In this document: piece after piece, positions 1 to 8,309 of the stretch
How the letters are laid out: each line of letters opens with the position of its first letter
Position numbering within the stretch: position 1 is the stretch's first letter
Position numbers and translations under genes: made by a program
Notes under the pieces: generated by a model
Told to the model about the DNA's origin: nothing
Database searches by the model: none
What the model saw: the letters and a program-made list of their open reading frames with translations, nothing else
Source: Subtercola sp.
GTDB taxonomy: Bacteria > Actinomycetota > Actinomycetes > Actinomycetales > Microbacteriaceae
Assembly (NCBI GenBank): GCA_025463765.1
Contig: JAODBC010000053.1
Coordinates: forward strand, 1-63,369
Direction: 5' to 3'
Length of the DNA: 63,369 bases

Positions 1-1645
1 CCGCCTTCTCGCTGCGGCTCTGCACGGCCTGCAGAGTGAGCAGGGCTGCCTGTGCGCGGTCTTCCATCGTGGTCGTCGGCACCACGAGCTGGTCGGTGTG
101 GTCGATCATGCGCAGCCAGTTCTCGGCACGGTCGCTGTTGCCCGAGTCCATGAAGATGAGCCGGTAATACTTGGCCGCGATGCTGTGCACCACGTCGACC
201 TCGTCTGCCGTCATCTCATGGATGCCCGTGGCGTCTTCATCCGAGCGCAGCACATCGAACTTGTCGGCCTGCTGGTGGTGCACAAAACCTGACATCTGCC
301 CGAACTCTGCCCGGGCATCCAGCAGCTCGTCAGCGCTGCCGAGAACGTCGAGCACCGTCGAGCCGTGTGCGCCGGGCTCAGTGCGCCAGCCCAGCGTGCC
401 CATCGTCTCGTTGTTGTCCCACGCGAGCACGCCGCCGCCGCCGTAGCGGGCGAAAACTGCCGCGAGGTTGACGACCGTCGGGGTCTTGTTCGCGCCGCCC
501 TTTCGGTTGATGACGCTGATGGTGCGGTGGGCGTCGAAGTGGCGAGAGACGCCCTGAATGTCGTTTCGTTCGCTGAGTTCAGCCGGGCCCGGGGCCAAAT
601 GAAAGCCGAACCGGTTCATGAACCCCGCGAATCCGTGCTGCGCGGGCTCGTCGACGCTCGTGGTGGCCAGAAAAGAGGGGGCGTCGAGCAAATCACGACG
701 AGCTTGCTCAGACATAGGTTCTTTCGGTGCGATGGATGTTGCTGGTGATGCGGGTGGGGTGGTGGATGCCCGGGGCTCGGATTCAGGCCGGGACGCGATC
801 TCTGGCGCGGGTTGGTGCGCCGACGTTGCCTCGGCCGCGCCCTGAGCTGCGAGTTCGGGCGTCGATGCTGCGTCGGCCCGGAGTTCGGCTGCGGGCTCAG
901 GCTCGGCTTCCGGCGTCGGCTCCGATTCGTGCTTCGGCATTGGTTCGGGTTCGGGTTCGGCCTGCGACTCGGCCTCGGGTTCGGGCTTTGCGTCGGATTC
1001 GGGCTCTGCCTCGAGTTCGGCCTGTGGCTCCGCCTCGGGTTCGGGGTTTGGCTCGGGTTCCGACTCGTGGCCCGCAGACACCTCGGCCGCCGTTTCGGTG
1101 TCGCGCGACGCGGCTGCGACGGGTGCGGCTGAAACGGGGCTACCGAACGCGGGGTCGTCGTAGTCGAGTTCGTCGTCGGCATCATCGTCGACGTCTTCGT
1201 CGATGGTCAGAGCGGCGGGGCCGCGCGAGGACGCGGGTACCGGCTCGGGTTCGGCTTCCTCCGGATTCGATTGCTCGGGTTCCGATTCAGGCTCGGGTTC
1301 CGATTCCGATTCCGGCACAGATTCCGGTACCGATTCCGATTCCGGCGGCGGCCACGGTTGCGGCAGGTCTTCGAACGGAACGAAGCTCTCTTCTTCGATC
1401 GATCCGTCGGGGGCGGCGAGCAGAATGCTCAACCCGGTTCGGGCTCGCACCGTCACCCGTACCGGGCGGCGGAACTTCAGCGCTTCATCCTGAATCAGAC
1501 CGATAAGCGCCTGCAGCGCCTCGCCTTCCGAGGTGCCGCGTAGAGCCCGCGACGCGCCGTTGACATTGAGCACTCCGGTGTGGTTGGGGCGTAGCAGCGC
1601 GGTGATGACAGGCTCATCCAACGCTTGACTTCTGTCGATTGCCAA
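1..1645 (-). CDS. MinD/ParA-like ATPase with long acidic linker (C-terminus cut by window edge)
   Basis: The frame is open from the window edge to about 1645. An N-terminal globular part of about 95 residues is followed by about 210 residues dominated by Pro, Glu, Ala and Ser (EPEPE-type runs, a [11 protein letters not shown] acidic stretch), then a MinD/ParA P-loop domain. The P-loop reads [11 protein letters not shown] (about 490-530), so the usual KGGxGK[ST] glycine is Asn. Further on come [14 protein letters not shown] and the LIFMDSGNS Walker B-like segment, which contains Asp. The architecture recalls the EspI-type proteins of ESX secretion loci, but no ESX gene is visible, so the role (partitioning, secretion, envelope) is open. 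No ATG/GTG precedes the conserved N-terminal part in frame; TTG at 1645 is the best start. The stop lies outside the window. Confidence 0.75.
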   Translation of the reverse strand, partial: MAIDRSQALDEPVITALLRPNHTGVLNVNGASRALRGTSEGEALQALIGLIQDEALKFRRPVRVTVRARTGLSILLAAPDGSIEEESFVPFEDLPQPWPPPESESVPESVPESESEPEPESEPEQSNPEEAEPEPVPASSRGPAALTIDEDVDDDADDELDYDDPAFGSPVSAAPVAAASRDTETAAEVSAGHESEPEPNPEPEAEPQAELEAEPESDAKPEPEAESQAEPEPEPMPKHESEPTPEAEPEPAAELRADAASTPELAAQGAAEATSAHQPAPEIASRPESEPRASTTPPASPATSIAPKEPMSEQARRDLLDAPSFLATTSVDEPAQHGFAGFMNRFGFHLAPGPAELSERNDIQGVSRHFDAHRTISVINRKGGANKTPTVVNLAAVFARYGGGGVLAWDNNETMGTLGWRTEPGAHGSTVLDVLGSADELLDARAEFGQMSGFVHHQQADKFDVLRSDEDATGIHEMTADEVDVVHSIAAKYYRLIFMDSGNSDRAENWLRMIDHTDQLVVPTTTMEDRAQAALLTLQAVQSRSEKA

Positions 1646-1742
1646 CTCGCTGCCCTGCCCCTCATCACTAGAAGAATCGCCATCTGAATGATTCCTTAGT
1701 GATTGAGCGTAATAGACGTGCGGCCCCGCGCGCGTTTCTGGT

Positions 1743-1903
1743 TCAGTCGGCAGGCGGCACCTGGTTCCAGATGGCGAATCTGTTGCCGGCGGGATCGATC
1801 AGATGAGCGAACTCGATCTGACTGTTTTTGATGACCGGAAGCGCGACCGTCGCCCCGATTGCGACGGCCCGCGCGAAGCTGGCCGCGACGTGGTCGACGT
1901 GCA
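1743..1903 (-). pseudogene. Remnant of a VOC (glyoxalase-fold) protein, second half only
   Basis: About 53 residues read as the second beta-alpha-beta-beta-beta module of a VOC-family protein ([34 protein letters not shown]). The first module is absent. The fragment begins exactly where the upstream CGNR gene stops, in another frame, which looks like a deletion that removed the 5' half of a VOC gene and joined the rest to the CGNR gene. A GTG at 1903 could allow translation, but a single half-module would not make a normal fold unless it pairs with another chain. Pseudogene is the preferred reading. Confidence 0.55.
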
Positions 1904-1909
1904 CAGACC

Positions 1910-2464
1910 CTACGCCGACTCGGCCACTCGTTGTCGAAAGGCCACCATGTTCATCCGGTTGCCGCAGCGAACGCTGCAGAATCGCTTCGACCCGTTGCGC
2001 GAGAGGTCGAGCAGCAACCCGTCGCAATCGTCGGCTTCGCAGGCGCGCAGCCTGTTCATCTCGTCGGTTCGGATCACGTCGACCAGGGCAAGCGACACCT
2101 CGACTCGGATGCGCTCAGCCAAGGGCGCCTGCTGGTCTGTGGCGTGCAGATGCCAATCGAACGTGTCGTGCCGAACGAGATGGGGCAGCGCCTTTGCGGC
2201 CTTCAGCATGGCGTTCACCTCGACGACGGCGTCATCACGATCGCTCAGCCACAGCCGGCGCAGTTGGCTGCGCGTGGACCGAACCTCACGCAGCTCGGCC
2301 TCGTCCCGGTCGAACCGCCCGGTGTAACCGTAGCTGTCGAGAAGAGCGGTGAGTTCCGGGGGAGTCGAGATCTCGTCACGACCGCTTTTCGTCGCGCCGG
2401 CGACGGTGTTGGCGAGCGCCACGGTGAACTCCAGGGTGACCTCTGTGTCAGGGGCAAAATGCAA
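1910..2464 (-). CDS. CGNR zinc-finger domain protein (ABATE N-terminal domain)
   Basis: 184 residues. The first ~120 residues fit the stress-induced ABATE-like domain (FTVALANTVAGA start, then ELTALLDSYGY). The C-terminus carries the CGNR zinc finger: CEADDCDGLLLD, then RFCSVRCGNRMNM, with four Cys ligands followed by the Asn-Arg that gives the family its name. Such proteins are usually transcription regulators. It is divergent from the EamA exporter with only 38 bp between start codons, so it may control that gene and itself. The ATG at 2464 is the natural start; no good Shine-Dalgarno is seen. Confidence 0.85.
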   Translation of the reverse strand: MHFAPDTEVTLEFTVALANTVAGATKSGRDEISTPPELTALLDSYGYTGRFDRDEAELREVRSTRSQLRRLWLSDRDDAVVEVNAMLKAAKALPHLVRHDTFDWHLHATDQQAPLAERIRVEVSLALVDVIRTDEMNRLRACEADDCDGLLLDLSRNGSKRFCSVRCGNRMNMVAFRQRVAESA

Positions 2465-2465
2465 A

Positions 2466-2495
2466 TTGACTCCTTACTCGGTACCAGACTAGCGT
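2466..2495 (+). promoter_or_regulatory. Promoter of EamA exporter gene, leaderless
   Basis: TTGACT (2466-2471) and TAGCGT (2490-2495) are 18 bp apart, and the ATG at 2503 follows the -10 by 7 nt. Transcription would start at or next to the A of the ATG, giving a leaderless mRNA. The -35 touches the start codon of the divergent CGNR gene, so the two promoters should interfere with each other. Confidence 0.6.
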
Positions 2496-2502
2496 CGATC
2501 TC

Positions 2503-3723
2503 ATGAGTGCTGAAGATCGCTCCCCGCGAACTGCGGCGACACCCGTACCGACGGGCCCCGTGCCGAGCGGCCGCGTGCCCTCGCGGCGTGGGGTGGCGAC
2601 CCGCGCCGATCTGCCGCGGCGCTCGTCGACCACCGCCGGCCTGGCCGTCGCGGTTCTGGCCGCGGCCACGTTCGGCACCTCCGGAGCGCTCATCAAACCG
2701 CTGCTCGAGGCCGGCTGGAGCCCCGCCGCAGCCGTCACGGTACGCGTGCTGATCGGAGCTGTCGTGCTGATGCCGTTCGCCCTGCTCTCGTTGCGCGGCC
2801 GATGGTCTGCGCTCTGGCACTCGCGCTGGCGGGTGCTCGCCATGGCCAGTGTCGGTGTCGCCGGCACCCAGCTGGTCTACTTCGCGGCCATCCAGCGCAT
2901 TCCGGTTTCGACGGGCATCCTCATCGAATACATGGCGCCGCTGCTTCTGGTCGCCTTCGTTTGGGCGCGCACGCGCCGCATGCCGAAGGTGGTCGTGCTC
3001 ATCGGTTCGGTGGTCGCTCTGGTCGGTCTCGTTCTCGTGGTGTCACCCGGTGGCGGAGGAGCGTTCGACGCCCTCGGGTTCACCTTCGCCCTGATGGCGA
3101 TGGTCGGCTGCGCGCTGTACTACGTCATCGCCGCGCGCCCGAGTAATGGCTTGCCCACCGTGGCTCTGGCGGGATTCGGGCTGTTGATCGGTGGCGTCAT
3201 GCTGCTCCTCGTCGGTCTCACCGGGCTGGTTCCTTTCACCTTCAGCGTGACGAACGTCGACCTGTTCGGCTCCTCGGTCGCCTGGTGGATTCCGCTGTTG
3301 GCAGTCGGCATTCTCGGCACCGCTGTCGCCTACGCCGCCAGCATCACTGCCAGCGAGATGCTCGGCTCGCGACTGGCGTCGTTCGCAGGTCTGCTCGAGG
3401 TGGTCGCCGCGACGTTCTACGCGTGGCTGCTGCTCGGCGAGAAGCTCTCACCCCTGCAACTCGCGGGCGGCGCACTCATTCTGGTCGGAATCGGCTTCGT
3501 GCGTTCCGAGCGAGCGGATGCCCGCGTCGAGGTTGAGCCGATGGCCGAGCGGATGGACGAGCCGAGTGGCGCGGTGCCCGCCCGCATCGACGTCGAGGTT
3601 GAGCCGGGTGGGCCGGTCGAGCCGGGTGCGCCGGTCGAGCCAGGAGCGCCGGTCGAGCCGGGTGCGCAGATCGGGCCGGGTGCGCAGATCGACAGCGATT
3701 CAGCGCGCGCGACATCACCCTGA
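2503..3723 (+). CDS. EamA/DMT-family transporter with repetitive acidic C-terminal tail
   Basis: 406 residues. After a 45-residue polar N-terminus there are about ten hydrophobic segments in two EamA repeats (GTSGALIKPLLEAGWSP in the first; AASITASEMLGSRLASFAGL in the second), as in RhtA/YdcZ-type exporters of amino acids or other metabolites. Substrate cannot be told. The last ~65 residues form a soluble tail with repeated VEPGAP/VEPGAQ units coded by 15-18 bp direct repeats (about 3590-3700). Family members are about 300 residues, so both ends are extended. Divergent from the CGNR regulator, which is a plausible controller. Confidence 0.85.
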   Translation: MSAEDRSPRTAATPVPTGPVPSGRVPSRRGVATRADLPRRSSTTAGLAVAVLAAATFGTSGALIKPLLEAGWSPAAAVTVRVLIGAVVLMPFALLSLRGRWSALWHSRWRVLAMASVGVAGTQLVYFAAIQRIPVSTGILIEYMAPLLLVAFVWARTRRMPKVVVLIGSVVALVGLVLVVSPGGGGAFDALGFTFALMAMVGCALYYVIAARPSNGLPTVALAGFGLLIGGVMLLLVGLTGLVPFTFSVTNVDLFGSSVAWWIPLLAVGILGTAVAYAASITASEMLGSRLASFAGLLEVVAATFYAWLLLGEKLSPLQLAGGALILVGIGFVRSERADARVEVEPMAERMDEPSGAVPARIDVEVEPGGPVEPGAPVEPGAPVEPGAQIGPGAQIDSDSARATSP

Positions 3724-3728
3724 AGCCT

Positions 3729-3850
3729 GACTTCCAGTGTCGCTGACTTTGAGTGTCGCTGACCTCGAGTGTCGTTGTCGCGGAGTAGCAGGAATCGGAA
3801 GGACAAATATTCGAGAAAGTGTCGAAATTGAATGAGCATTACTCGAATAT
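3729..3850. repeat. Short direct repeats and an inverted repeat ahead of the HNH gene
   Basis: Three near copies of AGTGTCGCTGAC (the third reads AGTGTCGTTGTC) follow the EamA stop (3730-3775). Then ATATTCGAG (3807-3815) and CTCGAATAT (3842-3850) form a perfect 9-bp inverted repeat about 26 nt apart, ending directly before the HNH gene. The inverted repeat is AT-rich and could be an operator or a mobile-element end; nothing decides between these. Confidence 0.55.
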
Positions 3851-3868
3851 ATGTGCGAGAATAGAGGC

Positions 3869-5551
3869 ATGTCAAGTTCTTGCGCAATCGCTCCTGACGT
3901 CGAGCAGCTCGTCGCTGAGCTCGACGCCATTGCCGAGCGAGCGTTGCTGGTCAGAAGAGAGCTGCACGCCGAGGCGAGAGCCGATGATGAGTTGCTTATT
4001 CTCGCGGCAGCCGTCGCGCAGGCTGCTCAGGGCCTTGAAGCGGTGCAGATTCCCGTCACAGGCGAAATTGTCGATCGGTCTCGCGCTGGGCTCGGCCCAG
4101 ACCGGCTTTGTGCGAAAAAAGGCTGCCGAACAGCCTCCGAACTGATTCAACGCGTGACGCAGCTGTCCTCAGCGTCAGTCGCGCGGCTGCAGAAAGTGTC
4201 GAGCGCGGTTCGAGGTGGCATGACGCTCTCGGGCTCGCCGCTTCAGCCTCGATTTCCTGTGCTCGCGGCGGCCGTCGAATCCGGTACTCTTGGCCTCGAC
4301 ACGGCCGCGGCGATCGTCTCCGGGCTATCCGTGCCGACTCTGCGGGCATCAGACGATGCCGTTGGCGCCGCCGAGCGCGAACTGGTCGACGCTGCGCTCG
4401 GCAACAGCCCCGAGTGTCCTGTGCCTGCGACCCCCGACGAACTGAGAATGCAAGCTGCGGTCTGGCGAACGCTGATCGACCCCGACGGGGTCGAGCCCGA
4501 TGAAGAGCGTGCAATGAAACACCGCAGTCTCAGCTTGGGCCGAGCGACCTCGTCAGGTGTACCTCTGTCGGGCGTACTGATTCCCGAGGCGGCCGCTCGG
4601 TTGCAGAGGCTGTTCGACGCCTACCTGTCGCCGGTCTCGCAGCCGGTAGCATTCCCGTTCTCGGGCTCCGTGTCAGAGTTCTCGGGCTCCACGTCAGAGG
4701 GTGCATCAGAGGGTGGTTACGCGCAATCCGACGGAGATGCGCAGTCCGACGGAGATACGCAAGCCGACCGAGATCTGCAAACCGACGAAGACGGGCAGCC
4801 CGACGCGGACGAGCGGGTCGATAGAGGCGCAGACACCGATCCTCGTTCTCGCACTCAGCAGCAGCATGATGTGTTGCTCGCGATTATCGATTGTTCCGCT
4901 AGGTCTGCAGAGACGCCCACTATTGGCGGGGCGGCTCCGACAGTGCTCGTCACAGTGGCGCAGAGTGACCTCGACCTCGCGGGCAGTGCGGCCGGTGCGG
5001 GTGCGAGTGCCGGTGCAGGGGCTAGTGCTGGTGCGAGTGCCGGTGCAGATGAGGTCGAGGGCGATCGCATGCCGCTCGTTTCGTCAGCACGGGGTGTCGG
5101 CTGGATCGAAGGCGTCGAAGTACCGGTCTCGATGCGAACCGTACGTCAGCTGGCCTGCGCGGGCGGCGTACAGAAGGTGTTGCTCGACGGGGCGGGGAAA
5201 GTTCTTCAGCTCGGCACCGAGCAACGATGTTTCAACGGGTGGCAGCGCCGAGCGATAACCCTACGAGACGGAGGGTGCATCATTCCGGGGTGCACCATTC
5301 CGGCATCGTGGTGCGAAATCCACCACGTGAAGCCACACTCCGACGCAGGCGCGACTCACGTCGACAACGGTGTACTACTGTGCTGGTTCCACCATCGAAC
5401 GATAGAAATCTCAGGCTGGGAGATTCGAATGCAGGCTGGTGCTCCGCAGATCAAGGCGCCTCCCTGGCTCGACCAGCGCTACCGAATGTGGACGACAACC
5501 ACGAAGTCACGCGTTCGCCTCGTCCAACGCTTCGGCATCGACTCCTCGTAG
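3869..5551 (+). CDS. HNH endonuclease domain protein, DUF222 / 13E12 repeat family
   Basis: 560 residues from the ATG at 3869. An N-terminal DUF222 region (to about residue 260) is followed by a low-complexity Asp/Gly/Gln stretch (QSDGDAQSDGDTQADRD) and an Ala-Gly-Ser stretch (AGAGASAGAGASAGA), then a C-terminal HNH nuclease motif: CIIPGC, CEIHHVKPHSDAGATHVDN, LCWFHHRTIE, with the paired Cys and the HH catalytic pair intact. This multicopy actinobacterial family has no settled role; nicking or DNA repair/mobility functions have been suggested. GAGAAT stands 6 nt before the ATG, so the message may be leaderless. An earlier ATG at 3851 is less likely because it overlaps that box. Confidence 0.88.
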   Translation: MSSSCAIAPDVEQLVAELDAIAERALLVRRELHAEARADDELLILAAAVAQAAQGLEAVQIPVTGEIVDRSRAGLGPDRLCAKKGCRTASELIQRVTQLSSASVARLQKVSSAVRGGMTLSGSPLQPRFPVLAAAVESGTLGLDTAAAIVSGLSVPTLRASDDAVGAAERELVDAALGNSPECPVPATPDELRMQAAVWRTLIDPDGVEPDEERAMKHRSLSLGRATSSGVPLSGVLIPEAAARLQRLFDAYLSPVSQPVAFPFSGSVSEFSGSTSEGASEGGYAQSDGDAQSDGDTQADRDLQTDEDGQPDADERVDRGADTDPRSRTQQQHDVLLAIIDCSARSAETPTIGGAAPTVLVTVAQSDLDLAGSAAGAGASAGAGASAGASAGADEVEGDRMPLVSSARGVGWIEGVEVPVSMRTVRQLACAGGVQKVLLDGAGKVLQLGTEQRCFNGWQRRAITLRDGGCIIPGCTIPASWCEIHHVKPHSDAGATHVDNGVLLCWFHHRTIEISGWEIRMQAGAPQIKAPPWLDQRYRMWTTTTKSRVRLVQRFGIDSS

Positions 5552-5552
5552 C

Positions 5553-5741
5553 GCGACTCCTGAGAGTGCGACTCCTGAGAGTGCGACGCGTCAGAGTGCG
5601 ATTCCTGAGAGCACGACGCCTCAGAGAGCGATTCCTGAGAGCACGACGCCTCAGAGTGCGACGCCTGAGAGTGCGACGCCTGAGAGCGCGACGCATCAGA
5701 GTGCGACGCCGCAGCGTGCGACTCCTGAGAGTGTCGCCGCC
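5553..5741. repeat. 15-bp minisatellite, about 12 copies
   Basis: Tandem copies of GCGACTCCTGAGAGT with variants (GCGATTCCTGAGAGC, ACGACGCCTCAGAGT) fill the space between the convergent HNH and hydrolase genes. Two alternating sub-variants suggest a higher-order 30-bp unit. The repeat reads open in several frames because 15 is divisible by 3, but no start or ribosome site points to a real gene. Confidence 0.85.
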
Positions 5742-5785
5742 TACCGCGCCGCCGCGCCCCCTCCTTGCCTAGGCCGCCGCCGAGG

Positions 5786-6676
5786 CTACGTCGTCGGGCG
5801 AGACATGTGTTCGAGCAGGCGCGGCCACTCCGACACATAGACGAACTCTCCGGCTCCCTTCACCTCGACTACGCGCGAATCGGCGATGCGTTTGCGGTAC
5901 CAGTTGCCGTCTCGGGCCGTCGTCGAGACGTCGACTGTGCCATAAACGAGCAGGGTCTGCGCGGTGATCGCGGGCAGGTCGTGCGCCCACGAACGATCTC
6001 TGAATGAGAGCATGTCGTTCGCGAGACCGGTTGCGCCCTGTCGCGAGGCGTCGACGAGCATCCGCGCGAACCGGCCGGTGACTCCTTTGTTCTCGGGCGC
6101 GGCACGGCTGAGTTCTGCCTGGTCGATGCCGAGCGATTCGGCGCTGAGGTCGGTGTGCGAGCGGATGACGCGTTCAAGGTGTGAGCGCGGCGAGAATGCT
6201 TCGATGCGCGAGAGTTTGAGCATCCGTCGCACGGGGTCGATGAGGCCGGGGCCGTCGACACGAGGGGTGGCCACGACGGCAAGCCGATCGACGAGATCGG
6301 GGTACCGAGCGGCAAGCGATAAGGCGGTCGCACCCCCTCCCGCGCCCCAGCCGATGACTCCGACGCTGTCGAAGTCGGCGGTCGTCGCGCCAGTGGATGC
6401 CCGGGCAGAGTGTCGCAGCACTTCGGCGACATCGTCGGCGTGCCGTTCGACAGCGGGGTCTTCGTCGCGGGGCAGCGGGTCGGAGGCTCCGTATCCGGGT
6501 CGATCGATCATCAAGAGTTGCAGGCCGGATGCGGCCGTGACGAGGGGGTCGGGGTCGAATCCGCCTGCCCCCGGGGTGGGGTGACACACGACGACCAAGC
6601 GTCTCGACGAGGGGTCGCCGAGTGCGGTCATTCCGAGCGCGCGACCCGACGGGAGTACGTAGTGCTGATTCGCCAT
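5786..6676 (-). CDS. Alpha/beta-hydrolase fold protein lacking the nucleophile serine
   Basis: 296 residues with the alpha/beta-hydrolase order: HPTPGAGGFDPDP oxyanion region (residues ~33-45), LMIDRPGYGASDPLP strand, nucleophile elbow VIGWGAGGGATAL (~112-124), and LLVYGTVDVSTTA near the acid position. The elbow should be GxSxG; here it reads G-W-G-A-G, so the catalytic Ser is Gly. Either the protein is a non-catalytic fold member or the substitution is recent. GGGAG lies upstream of the ATG. It may be cotranscribed with nothing nearby. Confidence 0.82.
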   Translation of the reverse strand: MANQHYVLPSGRALGMTALGDPSSRRLVVVCHPTPGAGGFDPDPLVTAASGLQLLMIDRPGYGASDPLPRDEDPAVERHADDVAEVLRHSARASTGATTADFDSVGVIGWGAGGGATALSLAARYPDLVDRLAVVATPRVDGPGLIDPVRRMLKLSRIEAFSPRSHLERVIRSHTDLSAESLGIDQAELSRAAPENKGVTGRFARMLVDASRQGATGLANDMLSFRDRSWAHDLPAITAQTLLVYGTVDVSTTARDGNWYRKRIADSRVVEVKGAGEFVYVSEWPRLLEHMSRPTT

Positions 6677-6690
6677 GCTCGCTCCTTCCC

Positions 6691-6744
6691 GAAGCTACCG
6701 AACGTACCGAACCTACCGAAGTTACGAAGCTACCGAAGCTACCG
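6691..6744. repeat. Short tandem repeat of CTACCGAA
   Basis: About six imperfect copies of an 8-9 bp unit (CTACCGAA, GTACCGAA, TTACGAA) lie in the hydrolase gene's upstream region. They lie where its promoter should be, so copy number could affect promoter geometry. Confidence 0.6.
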
Positions 6745-6809
6745 TATCGACTGGGTTGTGCTCAGGGCGTGCGAGGGGCGGGGGCTTGACGACAGTCTTC
6801 CGTCGGTGC

Positions 6810-6910
6810 GCTCGGTGCTTAGCGCAGGCCGACTAGCCGCTCGGTGTTCAGCGCAGGCCGACTAGCCGCTCGGTGTTCAGCGCAGGCCGAGAATCCGCTC
6901 GGTGTTCACC
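6810..6910. repeat. 29-bp tandem repeat made from the 3' end of the TM2 gene
   Basis: Copies begin at 6810, 6839 and 6868, with a partial fourth at 6897. Each full copy on the minus strand repeats the last codons of the TM2 gene, TERLVGLR or similar, including the stop. The stop of the gene falls in the copy at 6868, so two extra gene tails lie downstream. This is a tandem duplication of a gene terminus. Confidence 0.8.
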
Positions 6911-7332
6911 CGGCGCACCTGCGACGGCAGGGTGAATAGATCGATCCACAGCGCAAGGGTGAACCACGAGAACGTGAAGATGTAGCTCACACCGCGCAGA
7001 GTATTGCCGAGGTAGACCTGGTGCATGCCGGTCCAGCCGAAGAAGAAGAACAGGGCATAGGCCGTGAGCAGCGAGGCGCCTTTTCGTGAAGGGCGCAGCG
7101 CGGCATCCACTCCACCGCCGGCTCCGCCAGCACCGCCCGAGCCGGCGACCGCGGGCGGATTCACGTAGACCACCGTCGTCGTTGACGAGCCGGGCGCGGC
7201 CGGAGTGACGATGACGGGCGGAACGGCGGCGACCGTAGCACCGCCGGGCGCCACGACCGAGACCGCAGGCGCGGCCGGAACAAGCTGAGAAGAAGGTGTC
7301 GGCGGGGTGGGCTCGAGGGTCGTCACGGGCAT
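6877..7332 (-). CDS. TM2 domain membrane protein
   Basis: 151 residues from the ATG at 7332. The N-terminal ~70 residues are Pro/Ala/Val-rich, without motifs. The C-terminal TM2 domain has two hydrophobic helices joined by the family signature: ALFFFFGWTGMHQVYLGN, then a second membrane segment (YIFTFSWFTLALWIDLFTLP), and the final RRVNTERILGLR. TM2 proteins are small membrane proteins of unknown role. Upstream in-frame ATGs (to 7566) exist but would run into the divergent SDR promoter region and lack conserved sequence. Confidence 0.8.
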   Translation of the reverse strand: MPVTTLEPTPPTPSSQLVPAAPAVSVVAPGGATVAAVPPVIVTPAAPGSSTTTVVYVNPPAVAGSGGAGGAGGGVDAALRPSRKGASLLTAYALFFFFGWTGMHQVYLGNTLRGVSYIFTFSWFTLALWIDLFTLPSQVRRVNTERILGLR

Positions 7333-7465
7333 CCTTTGATCGCACGGTCTCGGCGGGTGTCGAATACCCGCTGAATACCTGAATCGTAGCCCCGCGACCA
7401 GGTGCAGCCGATATTCTGTGCAGCGCGGGTCGCGCCTGAACCGCTGTCGACCAAGGGGTCTCGCT

Positions 7466-8233
7466 GTGCTGCTTTCAGGAAAAACCATCATCGTCACCGG
7501 CGGAAACAGCGGTATCGGCGAGGGCATCGTCGTGGCGGCCGCGGCAGAGGGCGCCAATATCGTCATCGATTACATCAGCAATGCCGAAGAGACCACCGAG
7601 ATCATCGCGAAGATCGAAGCTGCCGGGGGCCACGCCGTCGGAGTGCAAGCCGACGTGAGCAAGGCGGCAGATCTGCACAAGATGGTTCAGGTCGCCGTCG
7701 ACACCTTCGGCCGACTCGACGTCATGGTGAACAATGCCGGTGTCGAGACCCGCACGGGCATCCTCGACACCACCGAAGAGCAGTACCACCGGGTGCTCGA
7801 CATCAACCTCAAGAGCGCGTTCTTCGGCACCCAGTTCGCTGCCAAGCAGTTCATCGCCCAGGGTGACGGCGGGCTCATCATCAACATCTCGTCTGTGCAC
7901 GAAGACTGGCCGATGCCCGGCAACATCGCCTATTGCGTGTCGAAGGGCGGCACACGGATGCTCACCCGAACCGCAGGCGTCGAGCTGGGTAAGTACGGCA
8001 TCCGTAGCGTGAACGTCGCCCCTGGTGCCGTTGCCACACCGATCAACGCCAGCACAATGGCCGATCCTGAGAAGCTGAAAGACCTCAACGATGCGATACC
8101 GCTCGGACGCCTTGCCGAGCCCAATGAGATCGCCGACCTGGTGGTGTTCTTGTCGTCGGGGCGCTCGGCGTACATGACGGCGACGACGGTGTTTGTCGAC
8201 GGCGGAATCATGCAGGGCAGTGTCGGGCTCTGA
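7466..8233 (+). CDS. Short-chain dehydrogenase/reductase, glucose 1-dehydrogenase-like
   Basis: 255 residues, classical SDR size. Cofactor motif TGGNSGIGEG near the N-terminus, NNAG (residues ~88-91), Ser of NISSVHE, and catalytic YCVSK (Tyr-x3-Lys) are present, and the C-terminus has FVDGGIMQ. Closest in pattern to glucose 1-dehydrogenase and 3-oxoacyl-ACP reductase-like members; substrate is not evident. The GTG at 7466 is chosen because AAGGGG (7453-7458) stands 7 nt before it; a longer reading from 7418 has no ribosome site. Confidence 0.85.
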   Translation: MLLSGKTIIVTGGNSGIGEGIVVAAAAEGANIVIDYISNAEETTEIIAKIEAAGGHAVGVQADVSKAADLHKMVQVAVDTFGRLDVMVNNAGVETRTGILDTTEEQYHRVLDINLKSAFFGTQFAAKQFIAQGDGGLIINISSVHEDWPMPGNIAYCVSKGGTRMLTRTAGVELGKYGIRSVNVAPGAVATPINASTMADPEKLKDLNDAIPLGRLAEPNEIADLVVFLSSGRSAYMTATTVFVDGGIMQGSVGL

Positions 8234-8309
8234 CGATCGACTTAGATATCTGGCCGCGCCCTTTCAATTGCCACGAGTTGTTCGAGTTTTCACATAAAGT
8301 TGCCTGACG

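Noticed and set aside
5439..5840. Frames through the 15-bp minisatellite (SATPE-type repeats) as a surface protein gene
   Set aside because: No start codon with ribosome site, no signal peptide, and both strands are equally open because the unit is a multiple of three.
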